A DNA stretch of 8,306 bases from Chloroflexota bacterium (GCA_013154225.1 JAADCW010000144.1:1-8306), one strand, 5' to 3'; positions 1 through 6,739 are shown, numbered from the stretch's first letter. Numbers and translations are program-made. The notes: generated by a model from the sequence alone, not told the origin.

Positions 1-913
1 TGCCGTCGCCATCTGCGATTTTGATGGCAATGCCCACGCCGCTTTCCACGCCGGGCACCGTGCCCGCGCGCAGGGCGATGCCCTGGAAGGCTTCTGCGCC
101 GGCTTTGGAAAGCATCCGCCCGCCCGCGGCTTCCATGAAGCGGGTGTCGAAGCGTCCGGGGCCGCCCACCATGAACGGGTGGCTGGTCATCGCGGCAAAG
201 ATGGTTTCCAGCGCGTCCGCGCGGGGTTGGGGCAGGCCGCGCGGGTCGGCCAGGCGGGCGTAGGCATAGGCCGCGTGGTAGAGGGGCAGGGCAAAATTGG
301 GCGCGGAACAGCCGTCGGTGCCCAGCAAGATGGCTTCTGCATCCAGGCCGCTCATCTCGGCCAGGGTGTGCAAAATGCGCTGCTGCACCGGATGGTCGGG
401 GTCAAGGTAATTTTCCGTAGGCCAGCCGTGAAGCACAGCCTGCGCCAACATGCCGGTGTGCTTGCCAGAGCAGTTGTGGCGGTTGGGCGTGGGCGCTTCC
501 CCGCGGCACTGCAACGCCACCGCGGTGGGCTGATGATAGGGCGGGTGCACGCCGCACTGCAGTTGGCTTTCCTGCAGGCCTACTTTGGCCTGAATGCCGC
601 TGACCACGCGCACGTGTTCGTCGGTGCCGGAATGCGACGCGCAAATGATGGCAATTTCTTCGGGGGTGAGGCCAAAGTGTTCGTGCCCACGGTCTTCGAT
701 GAAAGGCAGGGCCTGGAACGGTTTGGCCGAGGAACGCAGGTACGTAAAGACGAAAGGGTTACCGTAGGAAGCCAGCAGGTTGCCGTGGGCGTCCACCACC
801 GCGATGGCCGCGTTGTGGACACTTTCAACCGCGTCGCCGCGGGTGAGTTCGTAGGCAGGTTGATAAGGCGGCCACGGTTCGGGGTGGTCGCCCCAGACCA
901 GAAGTTGCGGCAT
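1..913 (-). CDS. L-asparaginase II family protein (Rhizobium-type), C-terminus cut by window edge
   Basis: Predicted cytosolic amidohydrolase that converts L-asparagine to aspartate and ammonia; it belongs to the L-asparaginase II family typified by the Rhizobium etli enzyme ReAV, not the E. coli AnsA/AnsB fold. 304 residues are visible, and the last few tens of residues lie beyond the left edge. The known ReAV catalytic set is recognisable: an SxxK pair in RSSAKPFQ (S62 or S61 with K64), S93 in CASHSGTDEH, and the zinc-binding trio C148 and K151 in NCSGKHTGML plus C202 in TDGCSAPNF. S61, K64, S93, C148, K151 and C202 all sit 13 residues after the ReAV positions I remember, so the spacing is conserved. 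The second active-site lysine is probably K270 in LSKAGAE. The ATG at 913 has GAGGA at 922-926 (8-nt spacer) and begins 1 nt after the MBL gene's TAA, so the two are likely co-transcribed. Family assignment is confident; physiological substrate is inferred. Confidence 0.9.
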   Translation of the reverse strand, partial: MPQLLVWGDHPEPWPPYQPAYELTRGDAVESVHNAAIAVVDAHGNLLASYGNPFVFTYLRSSAKPFQALPFIEDRGHEHFGLTPEEIAIICASHSGTDEHVRVVSGIQAKVGLQESQLQCGVHPPYHQPTAVALQCRGEAPTPNRHNCSGKHTGMLAQAVLHGWPTENYLDPDHPVQQRILHTLAEMSGLDAEAILLGTDGCSAPNFALPLYHAAYAYARLADPRGLPQPRADALETIFAAMTSHPFMVGGPGRFDTRFMEAAGGRMLSKAGAEAFQGIALRAGTVPGVESGVGIAIKIADGDG

Positions 914-914
914 G

Positions 915-1796
915 TTAGTTTTCCTCGTTGGAAGGTTCGTCTAAGGCTTCGGGGAAGAAGGTGGCCGTGTAATAGCGAATTAGGCCGTGGCGCAGGCGGG
1001 CCAGATAAAATTCGTCCAGTTCGGGCTCGACTTCTACGGGGAAATCCCACATGCGCAGCAGTTCGGGCGCGAGTTCTGCGGCTTCTTCGGGGGTGGCGCC
1101 TTTGGCTGCCATGGCGGTCAGGCGGTCGCGCGTGGTTTGGATGAAGGTGCGCATGTGGTGCAGGGCGGGTTCCGGCACCAGGCCATCGCGGCCGCTCACG
1201 ATGAGGAAATCCCGATAATCGGGCGCGAGGAGCAGGTCGAGCACTTCCAGCCAGGCATCCAAATCGGCATGGGCCAGGAAGGGCGGCTGGTGGACGGTGA
1301 CGGTGTCGCCCACGAAAATCACCCGCCGATCGGGCACCAGCACCCAGAGCGCGCCCGGATGGGGGCCAGGGTGGTGCTCTACGATCACGGGCTCTTCTTC
1401 CCAATAGATTTCCAGCCGATGGGTGATGCCGATTTGAGGGGGTGTCCAGCGCATGTTGGAAATTTGAGCGCACCGCTCCCAAGCCTCACCGCGCGAGGCG
1501 CCCTGCACGCGGAAGATGGCCGCGCGGCGGCGGAAAATCTGCACGGTGGCTTCGTGCGCCAGCACAGGCACTTCCAACATGCGCGCGCCCAGGGTGCGGT
1601 CGGCGTGGGCGTCCAGGTAAATGAGCAGGTTGTTGTTGGTGTCGCTGAGGTTGCGGCACCGCGCCCGCCACAGACGGCTGTCTTGTGGGCAGGGCGGGGA
1701 GTCCACCAGCACGACACCTTCTTTGCGGACGATGATGCCAGGGGTAATGCCTCGATAATCGTCTAACAGATAAACACGGTCGGCAATTTCTTGCAT
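915..1796 (-). CDS. Metallo-beta-lactamase-fold protein with degenerate metal-binding motif
   Basis: A 293-residue protein of the metallo-beta-lactamase (MBL) hydrolase fold; function unknown. The N-terminus has the usual MBL strand pattern (RVYLLDD, GIIVRKEGVVLVDSPP). The signature HxHxDH is replaced by DAHADR at residues 62-67: the second His (H64) and the Asp (D66) remain, but the first His is Asp and the last is Arg. Motif 3 is intact as PGPHPGAL (H146), and motif 4 as VGDTV (D164). The final GHG-type motif reads SGRDG around residue 203, so that His is also absent. A charged helical tail follows (residues ~215-293). It could be a mononuclear or non-catalytic MBL protein, or a divergent hydrolase. 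I chose the ATG at 1796 because GGAGG (1808-1812) lies 11 nt upstream; an in-frame TTG at 1814 abuts the kinase stop and has no Shine-Dalgarno. It lies 18 bp after the kinase and 1 nt before the asparaginase. Confidence 0.85.
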   Translation of the reverse strand: MQEIADRVYLLDDYRGITPGIIVRKEGVVLVDSPPCPQDSRLWRARCRNLSDTNNNLLIYLDAHADRTLGARMLEVPVLAHEATVQIFRRRAAIFRVQGASRGEAWERCAQISNMRWTPPQIGITHRLEIYWEEEPVIVEHHPGPHPGALWVLVPDRRVIFVGDTVTVHQPPFLAHADLDAWLEVLDLLLAPDYRDFLIVSGRDGLVPEPALHHMRTFIQTTRDRLTAMAAKGATPEEAAELAPELLRMWDFPVEVEPELDEFYLARLRHGLIRYYTATFFPEALDEPSNEEN

Positions 1797-1814
1797 GGGC
1801 GGTTTAGCCTCCAA

Positions 1815-3881
1815 TTAGGAAGGGTTGGTTTGCGAAGATGGTGGTGCGACGGGCAGGGTGAAGTAGAACGTGGCGCCTTCGCCCAAGCGGCTGTGAACGC
1901 CGATTTCGCCGCCGTGGGCTTGGATGGCCAGACGGGCAAAGGCCAGCCCTAAGCCCAGCCCTTTGCCTTGGGAGCGGGTGCCGCGGGCGTATTTGTTGAA
2001 AATGCGCTTTTGGTCTTCTTCACTGATGCCAGGGCCGTTGTCGGTAACCCAGAAGCGCACTTTGTTTTCGCCTTCGCGGGCCGCGCCCACCACAATGTGC
2101 CCGCCTGAGGGGGTGTATTTGATGGCATTTTCCAGCAGGTTGATGAGCACTCGGCGCACCATGTCGTGGTCGGCCAGGACGTCGGGCAAGCCGTCTTCCA
2201 CCTGTTTTTCCAGGGTGTGCTCGTATTTGGCCAGTTGAGGCTGGACGGCTTCGGCCGCGTCGTTGACCAGTTTGGCCGGAGAAAGGGGGCGAATTTCCAG
2301 GGGAAGTTGCCCGGCTTCGATGCGGTGGATGTCCAGCAGGTTGGATGTGAGGCGGTGCAGACGGTCGGCCGCGTGCAGGGCAATGGAGAAGAGTTCGGAT
2401 ACGGTGGGGTCGTCGGCGTTGGTGCAGACCTGCTGGAGCAGTTCCAGGCTCATGGCAATGCTGCCCAGGGGGGAGCGCAAGTCGTGGTAGGTCATGGCCA
2501 GCAGGTCGTCTTTGAGGGTGGCCAGGCGTTTGCGCTCGGTGATGTCGCGCAAAATCCATTGAAGATGCGGTTTGCCCTGCAACGATACCCGCCGCACATA
2601 GACTTCCACAGGGATGTAATCCCCATTGGCCGCCCGCACTTCGGATTCGTAGGTGATGGGTGGGGTGTTGGGGATGTCTTCAAATTTGGCGGGGAGGATG
2701 TCTTCGGGCAGGGTGTGCACCATGCTGATGGGCAGGGTGCCTGCGCGCAGTTCTTCCCACGTGTAGCCCAAATCTACCTTGGCCTGGCGGTTGGCTTCGA
2801 TTACGCGGCCTTGCAGATCGGTGATGAAAATCCAATCCAGGGTATCGTTGAATAAGTCGCGGTATTGCTGGTGGGCACTGCGCAGATCTTCAAAGAGGCG
2901 TGCGTGGCGCAGGGCAGTGCTGGCCATGCTGGCCAGGCCGCGCAGCAGGTCTTCCATGTCGCTGCAAAACTTGCCTTCCAGCGGGTTGACGGCAATCAGC
3001 GCGCCGATGGCTTTGTCGTCAATGAGCATGGGCGCGCACGCGACGGCACGGGTGTTGAAGGCCTTGAGGGGTTCCAGGGAGGGGCACGGCGCGTCTTCGT
3101 CGTTTTGGGTGGGGGCCATGTGTTCCGGCCCGGGGAGGCGCAGCCCCAGCAAGCGGTCGGCCAGCACGCCGCTGGCATCGGTGACCACCCACGTTTGCGC
3201 ATGTTCGTCGGCCAGGGCCAGCAACACGGCTTCGACCCGCAGGGCGTGTTCCACCTGGCGGAGCATGCGGCGAATGACCTCGTCGGCCTGCAGGGTGCTG
3301 GTGATGGTCATCGCGCTTTCGGCCCACACGCGCATCAGCCGGGCCTGGCGACGGCTGCGGGCATACATCAGTGCGTTCATCACTGCCGCGCCGGCAAAAT
3401 CGGCAATGGCCTGCACCCAGGCCAAATGTTGTTCGTTGAAGGCGTTGGGCTCACGGTGCACAACGGTGAGCACGCCCACCAGGTGTTCTTTGACCAGCAA
3501 AGGCGCGCTAATGGCCGAGCGGCTTTCTTCACCGGGGTAGGGGTTGCTCAGCCAGCGGTCGTCTTTGGTGGTGTCGGGCACCAGGGCTGGCCAGCGGTGT
3601 TCAGCCACCCATCCGGCCAGGCCGCGTTCCAGCACCTGACGCATTTGCATGGTGGTGTTTTCGTACATCCGCCCTGCGTGAAGGATGACCGCGGAGACAA
3701 CCTCGCCTTGTTCGTCCAGCACCACCATGCTGCCAGCGGTCCCGCCGACGGTATCCAGGGCAAAGGTCATGACCCGCCGCAGTACAGAGCGGAGTTCCAG
3801 GTCAGAGGTGAGTTCACGAGCAAGTTCGTAGAGCCGTTCGGGTGGTACTTGGAAGTTGGAAAGGGGTTTAGAGGTTGACAT
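1815..3881 (-). CDS. Soluble GAF-GAF-PAS sensor histidine kinase
   Basis: A 688-residue two-component sensor kinase. It autophosphorylates on a histidine and should pass the phosphate to a response regulator that is not in this window. Domains in order: GAF 1 (~15-170), GAF 2 (~185-335), PAS with PAC tail (~335-450, ending ILRDITERKR), HisKA dimerisation domain (~452-525) and HATPase_c (~565-677). The H-box is TYHDLRSPLG with phospho-acceptor H466; the N-box is NLLENAIKY (N581, N585); the G1 box is DNGPGI (614-619); the G2 box is GKGLGLGLA (639-647). All kinase residues needed for activity appear present. There is no membrane segment or signal peptide, so it probably senses a cytosolic ligand, gas, light or redox cue through its GAF/PAS domains; I cannot tell which. 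Its ATG overlaps the last 14 nt of thrC, with a weak GGGAG at 3893-3897, suggesting translational coupling. Being inside a metabolic operon without a partner regulator is unusual. Confidence 0.93.
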   Translation of the reverse strand: MSTSKPLSNFQVPPERLYELARELTSDLELRSVLRRVMTFALDTVGGTAGSMVVLDEQGEVVSAVILHAGRMYENTTMQMRQVLERGLAGWVAEHRWPALVPDTTKDDRWLSNPYPGEESRSAISAPLLVKEHLVGVLTVVHREPNAFNEQHLAWVQAIADFAGAAVMNALMYARSRRQARLMRVWAESAMTITSTLQADEVIRRMLRQVEHALRVEAVLLALADEHAQTWVVTDASGVLADRLLGLRLPGPEHMAPTQNDEDAPCPSLEPLKAFNTRAVACAPMLIDDKAIGALIAVNPLEGKFCSDMEDLLRGLASMASTALRHARLFEDLRSAHQQYRDLFNDTLDWIFITDLQGRVIEANRQAKVDLGYTWEELRAGTLPISMVHTLPEDILPAKFEDIPNTPPITYESEVRAANGDYIPVEVYVRRVSLQGKPHLQWILRDITERKRLATLKDDLLAMTYHDLRSPLGSIAMSLELLQQVCTNADDPTVSELFSIALHAADRLHRLTSNLLDIHRIEAGQLPLEIRPLSPAKLVNDAAEAVQPQLAKYEHTLEKQVEDGLPDVLADHDMVRRVLINLLENAIKYTPSGGHIVVGAAREGENKVRFWVTDNGPGISEEDQKRIFNKYARGTRSQGKGLGLGLAFARLAIQAHGGEIGVHSRLGEGATFYFTLPVAPPSSQTNPS

Positions 3882-5028
3882 ATTTCAGCCCACTCCCGGT
3901 GTTGAAGAGCACGATTTTTTCGTCAGGCTGAATCCATCCCTGGCGGAGCAGCCGTTGCAGGCCGGCCAGGGTAGCGGCACCTTCAGGGGCTGCAAAGATG
4001 CCTTCCAGCGAGGCAAGTTGGTGCTGGGCGGCCAAAATTTCTTCGTCGGAAACCGCCACAGCAGTACCTTGGGTTTCACGCAGGGCGCGCAAGATCAGGC
4101 GGTCGGCAAAAACCGAGGGAACCCGCAGGCCCGCGGCAATGGTGCGGGCGTTTTCCCAGGGGCGGGCGCGCTCCGCACCTTCGTGAAACGCGCGCACAAT
4201 GGGCGCGCAGCCCTCAGCCTGGACGCTGACCAGGCGGGGGCGTTTGGGGCCAATCCAGCCCAGGGCTTCCAGTTCGTCAAAGGCTTTCCACATGCCTACC
4301 AGGCCGGTGCCGCCGCCGGTGGGGTAGAAAATGACGTCGGGTAGTTGCCAGCCAAAGGCCTCGGCAATTTCCAGACCCATGGTCTTTTTGCCTTCGACCC
4401 GGTAGGGCTCTTTGAATGTGGAAACGCTCCACCAGCCGTGTTTTTGGGCTTCTTGGGCGGCCAGGCGGCCTGCGTCGCTGATGAGGCCGTCCACCAGCAC
4501 CAAATCCGCGCCCGCGGCTTGCACTTCGGCTTTGTTGACCATTGGCGCGTCTTTGGGCATGAAAACATGGGCTTTGGCCCCAGCCCGGGCTGCATACGCG
4601 GCCAGCGCACCGCCCGCGTTGCCCGCGGTGGGGATGACAAATTCCCGCAGGCCGAGTTCCACGGCCCGCGAAACGGCCATCACCAGCCCTCGGGCTTTGA
4701 ACGTGCCCGTGGGGTTTTGGGCTTCGTCTTTGACCCAGAGGTGTTGCACGCCCAGGCGTTCGGCCAGGCGTGGGGTGGGCAAAAGCGGGGTGTCGCCTTC
4801 GCCCAGGGTGTAGCGGTGCGCGGCGTCGCGCACGGGGAGAATTTCGTGCCAGCGCCACAAGCCTCGGGGACGCGATGCCATGATTTCAGGGCTGAGGGAT
4901 ACGGCTGCAGCGGTGAGGTCGTAGCGTGCCAGGAGCGGCGATTCACAATCAGGGCAGAAGGTTTGCGGTTGTTCCGGGTCAAAAATACGGCCACATTCAG
5001 GACATTCTAAGTGCGTAAGCGTGCTCAT
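3868..5028 (-). CDS. thrC: Threonine synthase (PLP-dependent, with N-terminal zinc ribbon)
   Basis: A 386-residue fold-type II PLP enzyme, predicted to convert O-phospho-L-homoserine to L-threonine, the last step of threonine synthesis. The N-terminus carries a zinc ribbon with paired cysteines C9/C12 and C25/C28, common in this threonine synthase class. The PLP Schiff-base lysine is K111 in NPTGTFKARG. The asparagine loop is PTAGNAGGA (N137), and the glycine-rich phosphate loop is PTGGGTG (236-242). Length fits the family. The reading frame stays open upstream to 5226, but that stretch overlaps the M42 peptidase gene. I therefore start at the ATG at 5028, which has GGGGAG at 5035-5040 with a 6-nt spacer. 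It follows the peptidase by 25 bp and overlaps the kinase start by 14 nt. Homoserine dehydrogenase and homoserine kinase genes are not nearby. A related PLP lyase such as threonine dehydratase is a less likely alternative, because of the zinc ribbon. Confidence 0.88.
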   Translation of the reverse strand: MSTLTHLECPECGRIFDPEQPQTFCPDCESPLLARYDLTAAAVSLSPEIMASRPRGLWRWHEILPVRDAAHRYTLGEGDTPLLPTPRLAERLGVQHLWVKDEAQNPTGTFKARGLVMAVSRAVELGLREFVIPTAGNAGGALAAYAARAGAKAHVFMPKDAPMVNKAEVQAAGADLVLVDGLISDAGRLAAQEAQKHGWWSVSTFKEPYRVEGKKTMGLEIAEAFGWQLPDVIFYPTGGGTGLVGMWKAFDELEALGWIGPKRPRLVSVQAEGCAPIVRAFHEGAERARPWENARTIAAGLRVPSVFADRLILRALRETQGTAVAVSDEEILAAQHQLASLEGIFAAPEGAATLAGLQRLLRQGWIQPDEKIVLFNTGSGLKYVNL

Positions 5029-5053
5029 GGTACGCTCCCCAAGGCGCGGATAA

Positions 5054-6112
5054 TCAGGGCGTGAGTAAATAGGCAATGATCCAGCGGGTGGTGGCGAGCA
5101 GGGCTTCCATGTGGGTGCGTTCGTAGTTGTGGGAAGCGTCAACACCGGGGCCGATGAGGGCGACTGCGGCTTCCAACCCGGCGCGCCATGCAGCTTCGCC
5201 ATCAGAACCGTAGTGTGGATAGACATCCACTTTGTAAGGAATTTGGTATTTCTCGGCCAGGCCGCGCAGTTTTTGGCTCAGGCCGTAGTGGTAAGGGCCG
5301 CCGTTGTCTTTGGTGCAGAGGCTGGCGTGGAATTCATCGCTGGTTTGGCCCTGGCCTACCGCGGCCATGTCCACAGAGACCAGTTCGACCAGGTCGGAAG
5401 GCAGGCCCGCGGCCGCGCCGTGGCCTACTTCCTCATAATTGCTGATGTGCAAAAATGTGGTGTGGGCTGGGCGCAGGCCCGCATCGTGGAGGGCTTTGGC
5501 CGCGGCCACCAGGCAGGCTACGGCGGCTTTGTCGTCCAAGTGGCGGGAGCGTAGGAAGCCGTTGTGCCAGCGGACGCGGGGTTCAAAGGAGACGAAATCG
5601 CCAACTTCAATGCCCAGCGCGCGCACGTCTTCTGCAGAATGCACTTTGGCATCCAGCCGCACTTCCATGTGGTCGTCGTCACGCGGCGCGTCGTAGGCCT
5701 GTTTGCCATACACATGCACCGAGGCCGCGGTGAGCAAGAGCGTGCCAGGCACGGCCTCGCCTTGTGCGGGATGCACCCACACGCCTTCGCCTTCGACAAA
5801 GTTCCAGGGAAAACTGCCCACGCGGCTGAGTTTCAGGCGGCCGTTGGCTTTGATTTCTTTGACCACCGCGCCCAGGGCGTCTACGTGGGCGGTGATGCCT
5901 CGAGGGGCTTCGGCGGTGTCGCCTTCCCAGCGAACAGTCAGCGCACCTTTGGGGGTGAGCCGCTGGCTACCTTCGGGAAGGACGCTTTTCAGGGTTTGGG
6001 CTGTGAGGTCAATGGCCTGGTGGGCAAACCCCGTGGGGCTGGGTGTGTTGAGCAAATCGGTGAGAAAGGTTTGCAAAAAATTTTGGTCAATGGTGGGAAG
6101 GGATGAAGTCAT
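5054..6112 (-). CDS. M42 family metallopeptidase (NAGGN-associated-like subfamily)
   Basis: A 352-residue dinuclear-metal aminopeptidase or deblocking-peptidase-like hydrolase of peptidase family M42, predicted cytosolic; members form large self-compartmentalised oligomers. Expected ligands are visible in order: H76 and D78 in TAHVDALG, bridging D193 in RHLDDKAA, the catalytic Glu and metal Glu in NYEEVGHG (E227, E228), D248 in VSVDMA, and H334 in YERTHMEAL. The usual Glu after HxD is Ala here (A79). The HVDxLGA, YRSD-like YGSDG (301-305) and GVDASHNYERTH (323-334) pattern recalls the M42 subfamily associated with N-acetylglutaminylglutamine amide (NAGGN) osmoprotectant loci. No NAGGN synthesis gene is present in this window, so that link is only by resemblance from memory. 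Its ATG shares the ATGA overlap with the thioesterase stop, and no good Shine-Dalgarno precedes it, so it probably depends on translational coupling. Confidence 0.9.
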   Translation of the reverse strand: MTSSLPTIDQNFLQTFLTDLLNTPSPTGFAHQAIDLTAQTLKSVLPEGSQRLTPKGALTVRWEGDTAEAPRGITAHVDALGAVVKEIKANGRLKLSRVGSFPWNFVEGEGVWVHPAQGEAVPGTLLLTAASVHVYGKQAYDAPRDDDHMEVRLDAKVHSAEDVRALGIEVGDFVSFEPRVRWHNGFLRSRHLDDKAAVACLVAAAKALHDAGLRPAHTTFLHISNYEEVGHGAAAGLPSDLVELVSVDMAAVGQGQTSDEFHASLCTKDNGGPYHYGLSQKLRGLAEKYQIPYKVDVYPHYGSDGEAAWRAGLEAAVALIGPGVDASHNYERTHMEALLATTRWIIAYLLTP

Positions 6113-6546
6113 GAGGTTGTCTCTGTGGTGGGAGGGATGTCTTCAAAGGAGGCAATGGCTTGCCGCCATGAAGGCGGAATGGGAATGGTGCGTTGGTTGC
6201 GGTAATCAAAGCAAACCTGGATGCTCTCGCCTGTGGCCAGAAGTTCGCCGGTTTCTGCATCTTCCAGGCGATAGAGCATGGGGAAACTTTTGTTGCCCAA
6301 CCGAGGCACGCGCAGCCCTACTCGTACAGGTTGGCCAAAGAGGATTGGGCGCTTGAATGTCACCCGAATTTCGGCCAGGATGATGCCTACATCGGGCATG
6401 GTGCGGGGTTTCCAGAGCCCTAAATGGGTCAGATACCCCACGCGTCCCTGTTCCATGTAGGTGAGGTAGCGAGCGTTGTTGACGTGCCCTTGGGTATCTA
6501 AGTCGCTGTAGCGCACTTCGACGGGTTGATAGAAACGGAACGCCAT
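6109..6546 (-). CDS. Acyl-CoA thioesterase, 4-hydroxybenzoyl-CoA thioesterase (YbgC/FadM-like) hotdog family
   Basis: A 145-residue single hotdog-fold protein, predicted to hydrolyse acyl-CoA or acyl-ACP thioesters in the cytosol. The diagnostic N-terminal motif is VRYSDLDTQGHVNNARYL, with D17 as the likely catalytic Asp and the GHVNN turn (residues 20-24) preceding the long central helix (YLTYMEQGRVGYL). Strands typical of the family follow (VTFKRPILFG, SFPMLYRLED, LLATGESIQVCFDY). Length is normal for YbgC/FadM-type enzymes; the acyl substrate cannot be read from the sequence. It is the first gene of the six-gene minus-strand operon. The ATG at 6546 sits only 6 nt downstream of a TATAAT box and has no room for a Shine-Dalgarno, so it is probably translated from a leaderless mRNA. 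Its TGA overlaps the next gene's ATG by 4 nt. Confidence 0.9.
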   Translation of the reverse strand: MAFRFYQPVEVRYSDLDTQGHVNNARYLTYMEQGRVGYLTHLGLWKPRTMPDVGIILAEIRVTFKRPILFGQPVRVGLRVPRLGNKSFPMLYRLEDAETGELLATGESIQVCFDYRNQRTIPIPPSWRQAIASFEDIPPTTETTS

Positions 6547-6552
6547 ACTCAG

Positions 6553-6581
6553 ATTATACCCTTTTTGCTGTGGGGTGTGGT
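6553..6581 (-). promoter_or_regulatory. Promoter of the six-gene minus-strand operon (leaderless)
   Basis: On the minus strand a perfect -10 box TATAAT lies at 6558-6553, followed by CTGAGT and then the thioesterase ATG at 6546. A weak -35 candidate ACCACA (6581-6576, matching the last three bases of TTGACA) lies 17 bp upstream. With normal -10 to start-site spacing, transcription would begin at or next to the A of the ATG. The -10 is seen directly; use of the site is inferred. Confidence 0.65.
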
Positions 6582-6603
6582 GGACGGACCGTGAAGTTTT
6601 TTA

Positions 6604-6616
6604 AAGATCGGATCTT
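6604..6616. promoter_or_regulatory. Possible operator: 13-bp palindrome
   Basis: AAGATC-G-GATCTT is a perfect inverted repeat with 6-base arms and a 1-base centre. The centre is too short for an RNA hairpin loop, so any role would be as a protein-binding site on DNA. It lies just upstream of the operon's -35 region and 73 bp before the marR -35. A 6-bp arm can occur by chance in 200 bp, so confidence is low. Confidence 0.25.
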
Positions 6617-6689
6617 GTTTTTAGGCTTTGGGGCGTAGGAATGTTGGGGGATGGCGCGCTTTGGTGGGTTTTGATTCGCGGCGGAAGTG

Positions 6690-6717
6690 TTGACATGCAA
6701 AGGGATCGTGGTATTAT
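6690..6717 (+). promoter_or_regulatory. Promoter of marR and the ABC exporter
   Basis: A perfect -35 TTGACA (6690-6695) and a -10 TATTAT (6712-6717, 5 of 6 matches) are separated by 16 bp, on the coding strand of marR. The predicted transcription start is near 6724, giving a leader of about 27 nt that contains the Shine-Dalgarno. MarR regulators commonly repress their own promoter, but I could not pick out a clear MarR operator overlapping these boxes. Confidence 0.75.
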
Positions 6718-6739
6718 TTAGGCTGACTTATATTTTTAG

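Noticed and set aside
179..1144. A 321-codon plus-strand open frame opposite the asparaginase and MBL genes
   Set aside because: It is antisense to two well-supported genes. Its translation is low-complexity, rich in Gly, Arg, Val and His, with no domain pattern, as expected for a shadow frame in GC-rich DNA.
987..1766. A 259-codon plus-strand open frame opposite the MBL gene
   Set aside because: It is antisense to a recognisable MBL-fold protein and has no family pattern of its own.
2865..3878. A 337-codon plus-strand open frame opposite the histidine kinase
   Set aside because: It mirrors the kinase coding strand, has no recognisable motif and lacks a convincing ribosome binding site; it reflects codon bias of the real gene.
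5029..5226. N-terminal extension of threonine synthase by 66 codons
   Set aside because: The extension overlaps the end of the M42 peptidase in another frame and resembles no threonine synthase N-terminus. The ATG at 5028 has a strong Shine-Dalgarno and leads directly into the zinc ribbon.
6596..6622. T-rich runs flanking the palindrome as a possible terminator
   Set aside because: The inverted repeat has a 1-base centre and cannot form a stable hairpin loop. It also sits between divergent genes, where no transcript needs to end.
6620..6724. Direct repeat TTTAGGCT at 6620-6627 and 6717-6724
   Set aside because: Two copies of an 8-mer in a 204-bp AT-rich region are close to chance expectation, and the copies show no consistent placement relative to the promoters.
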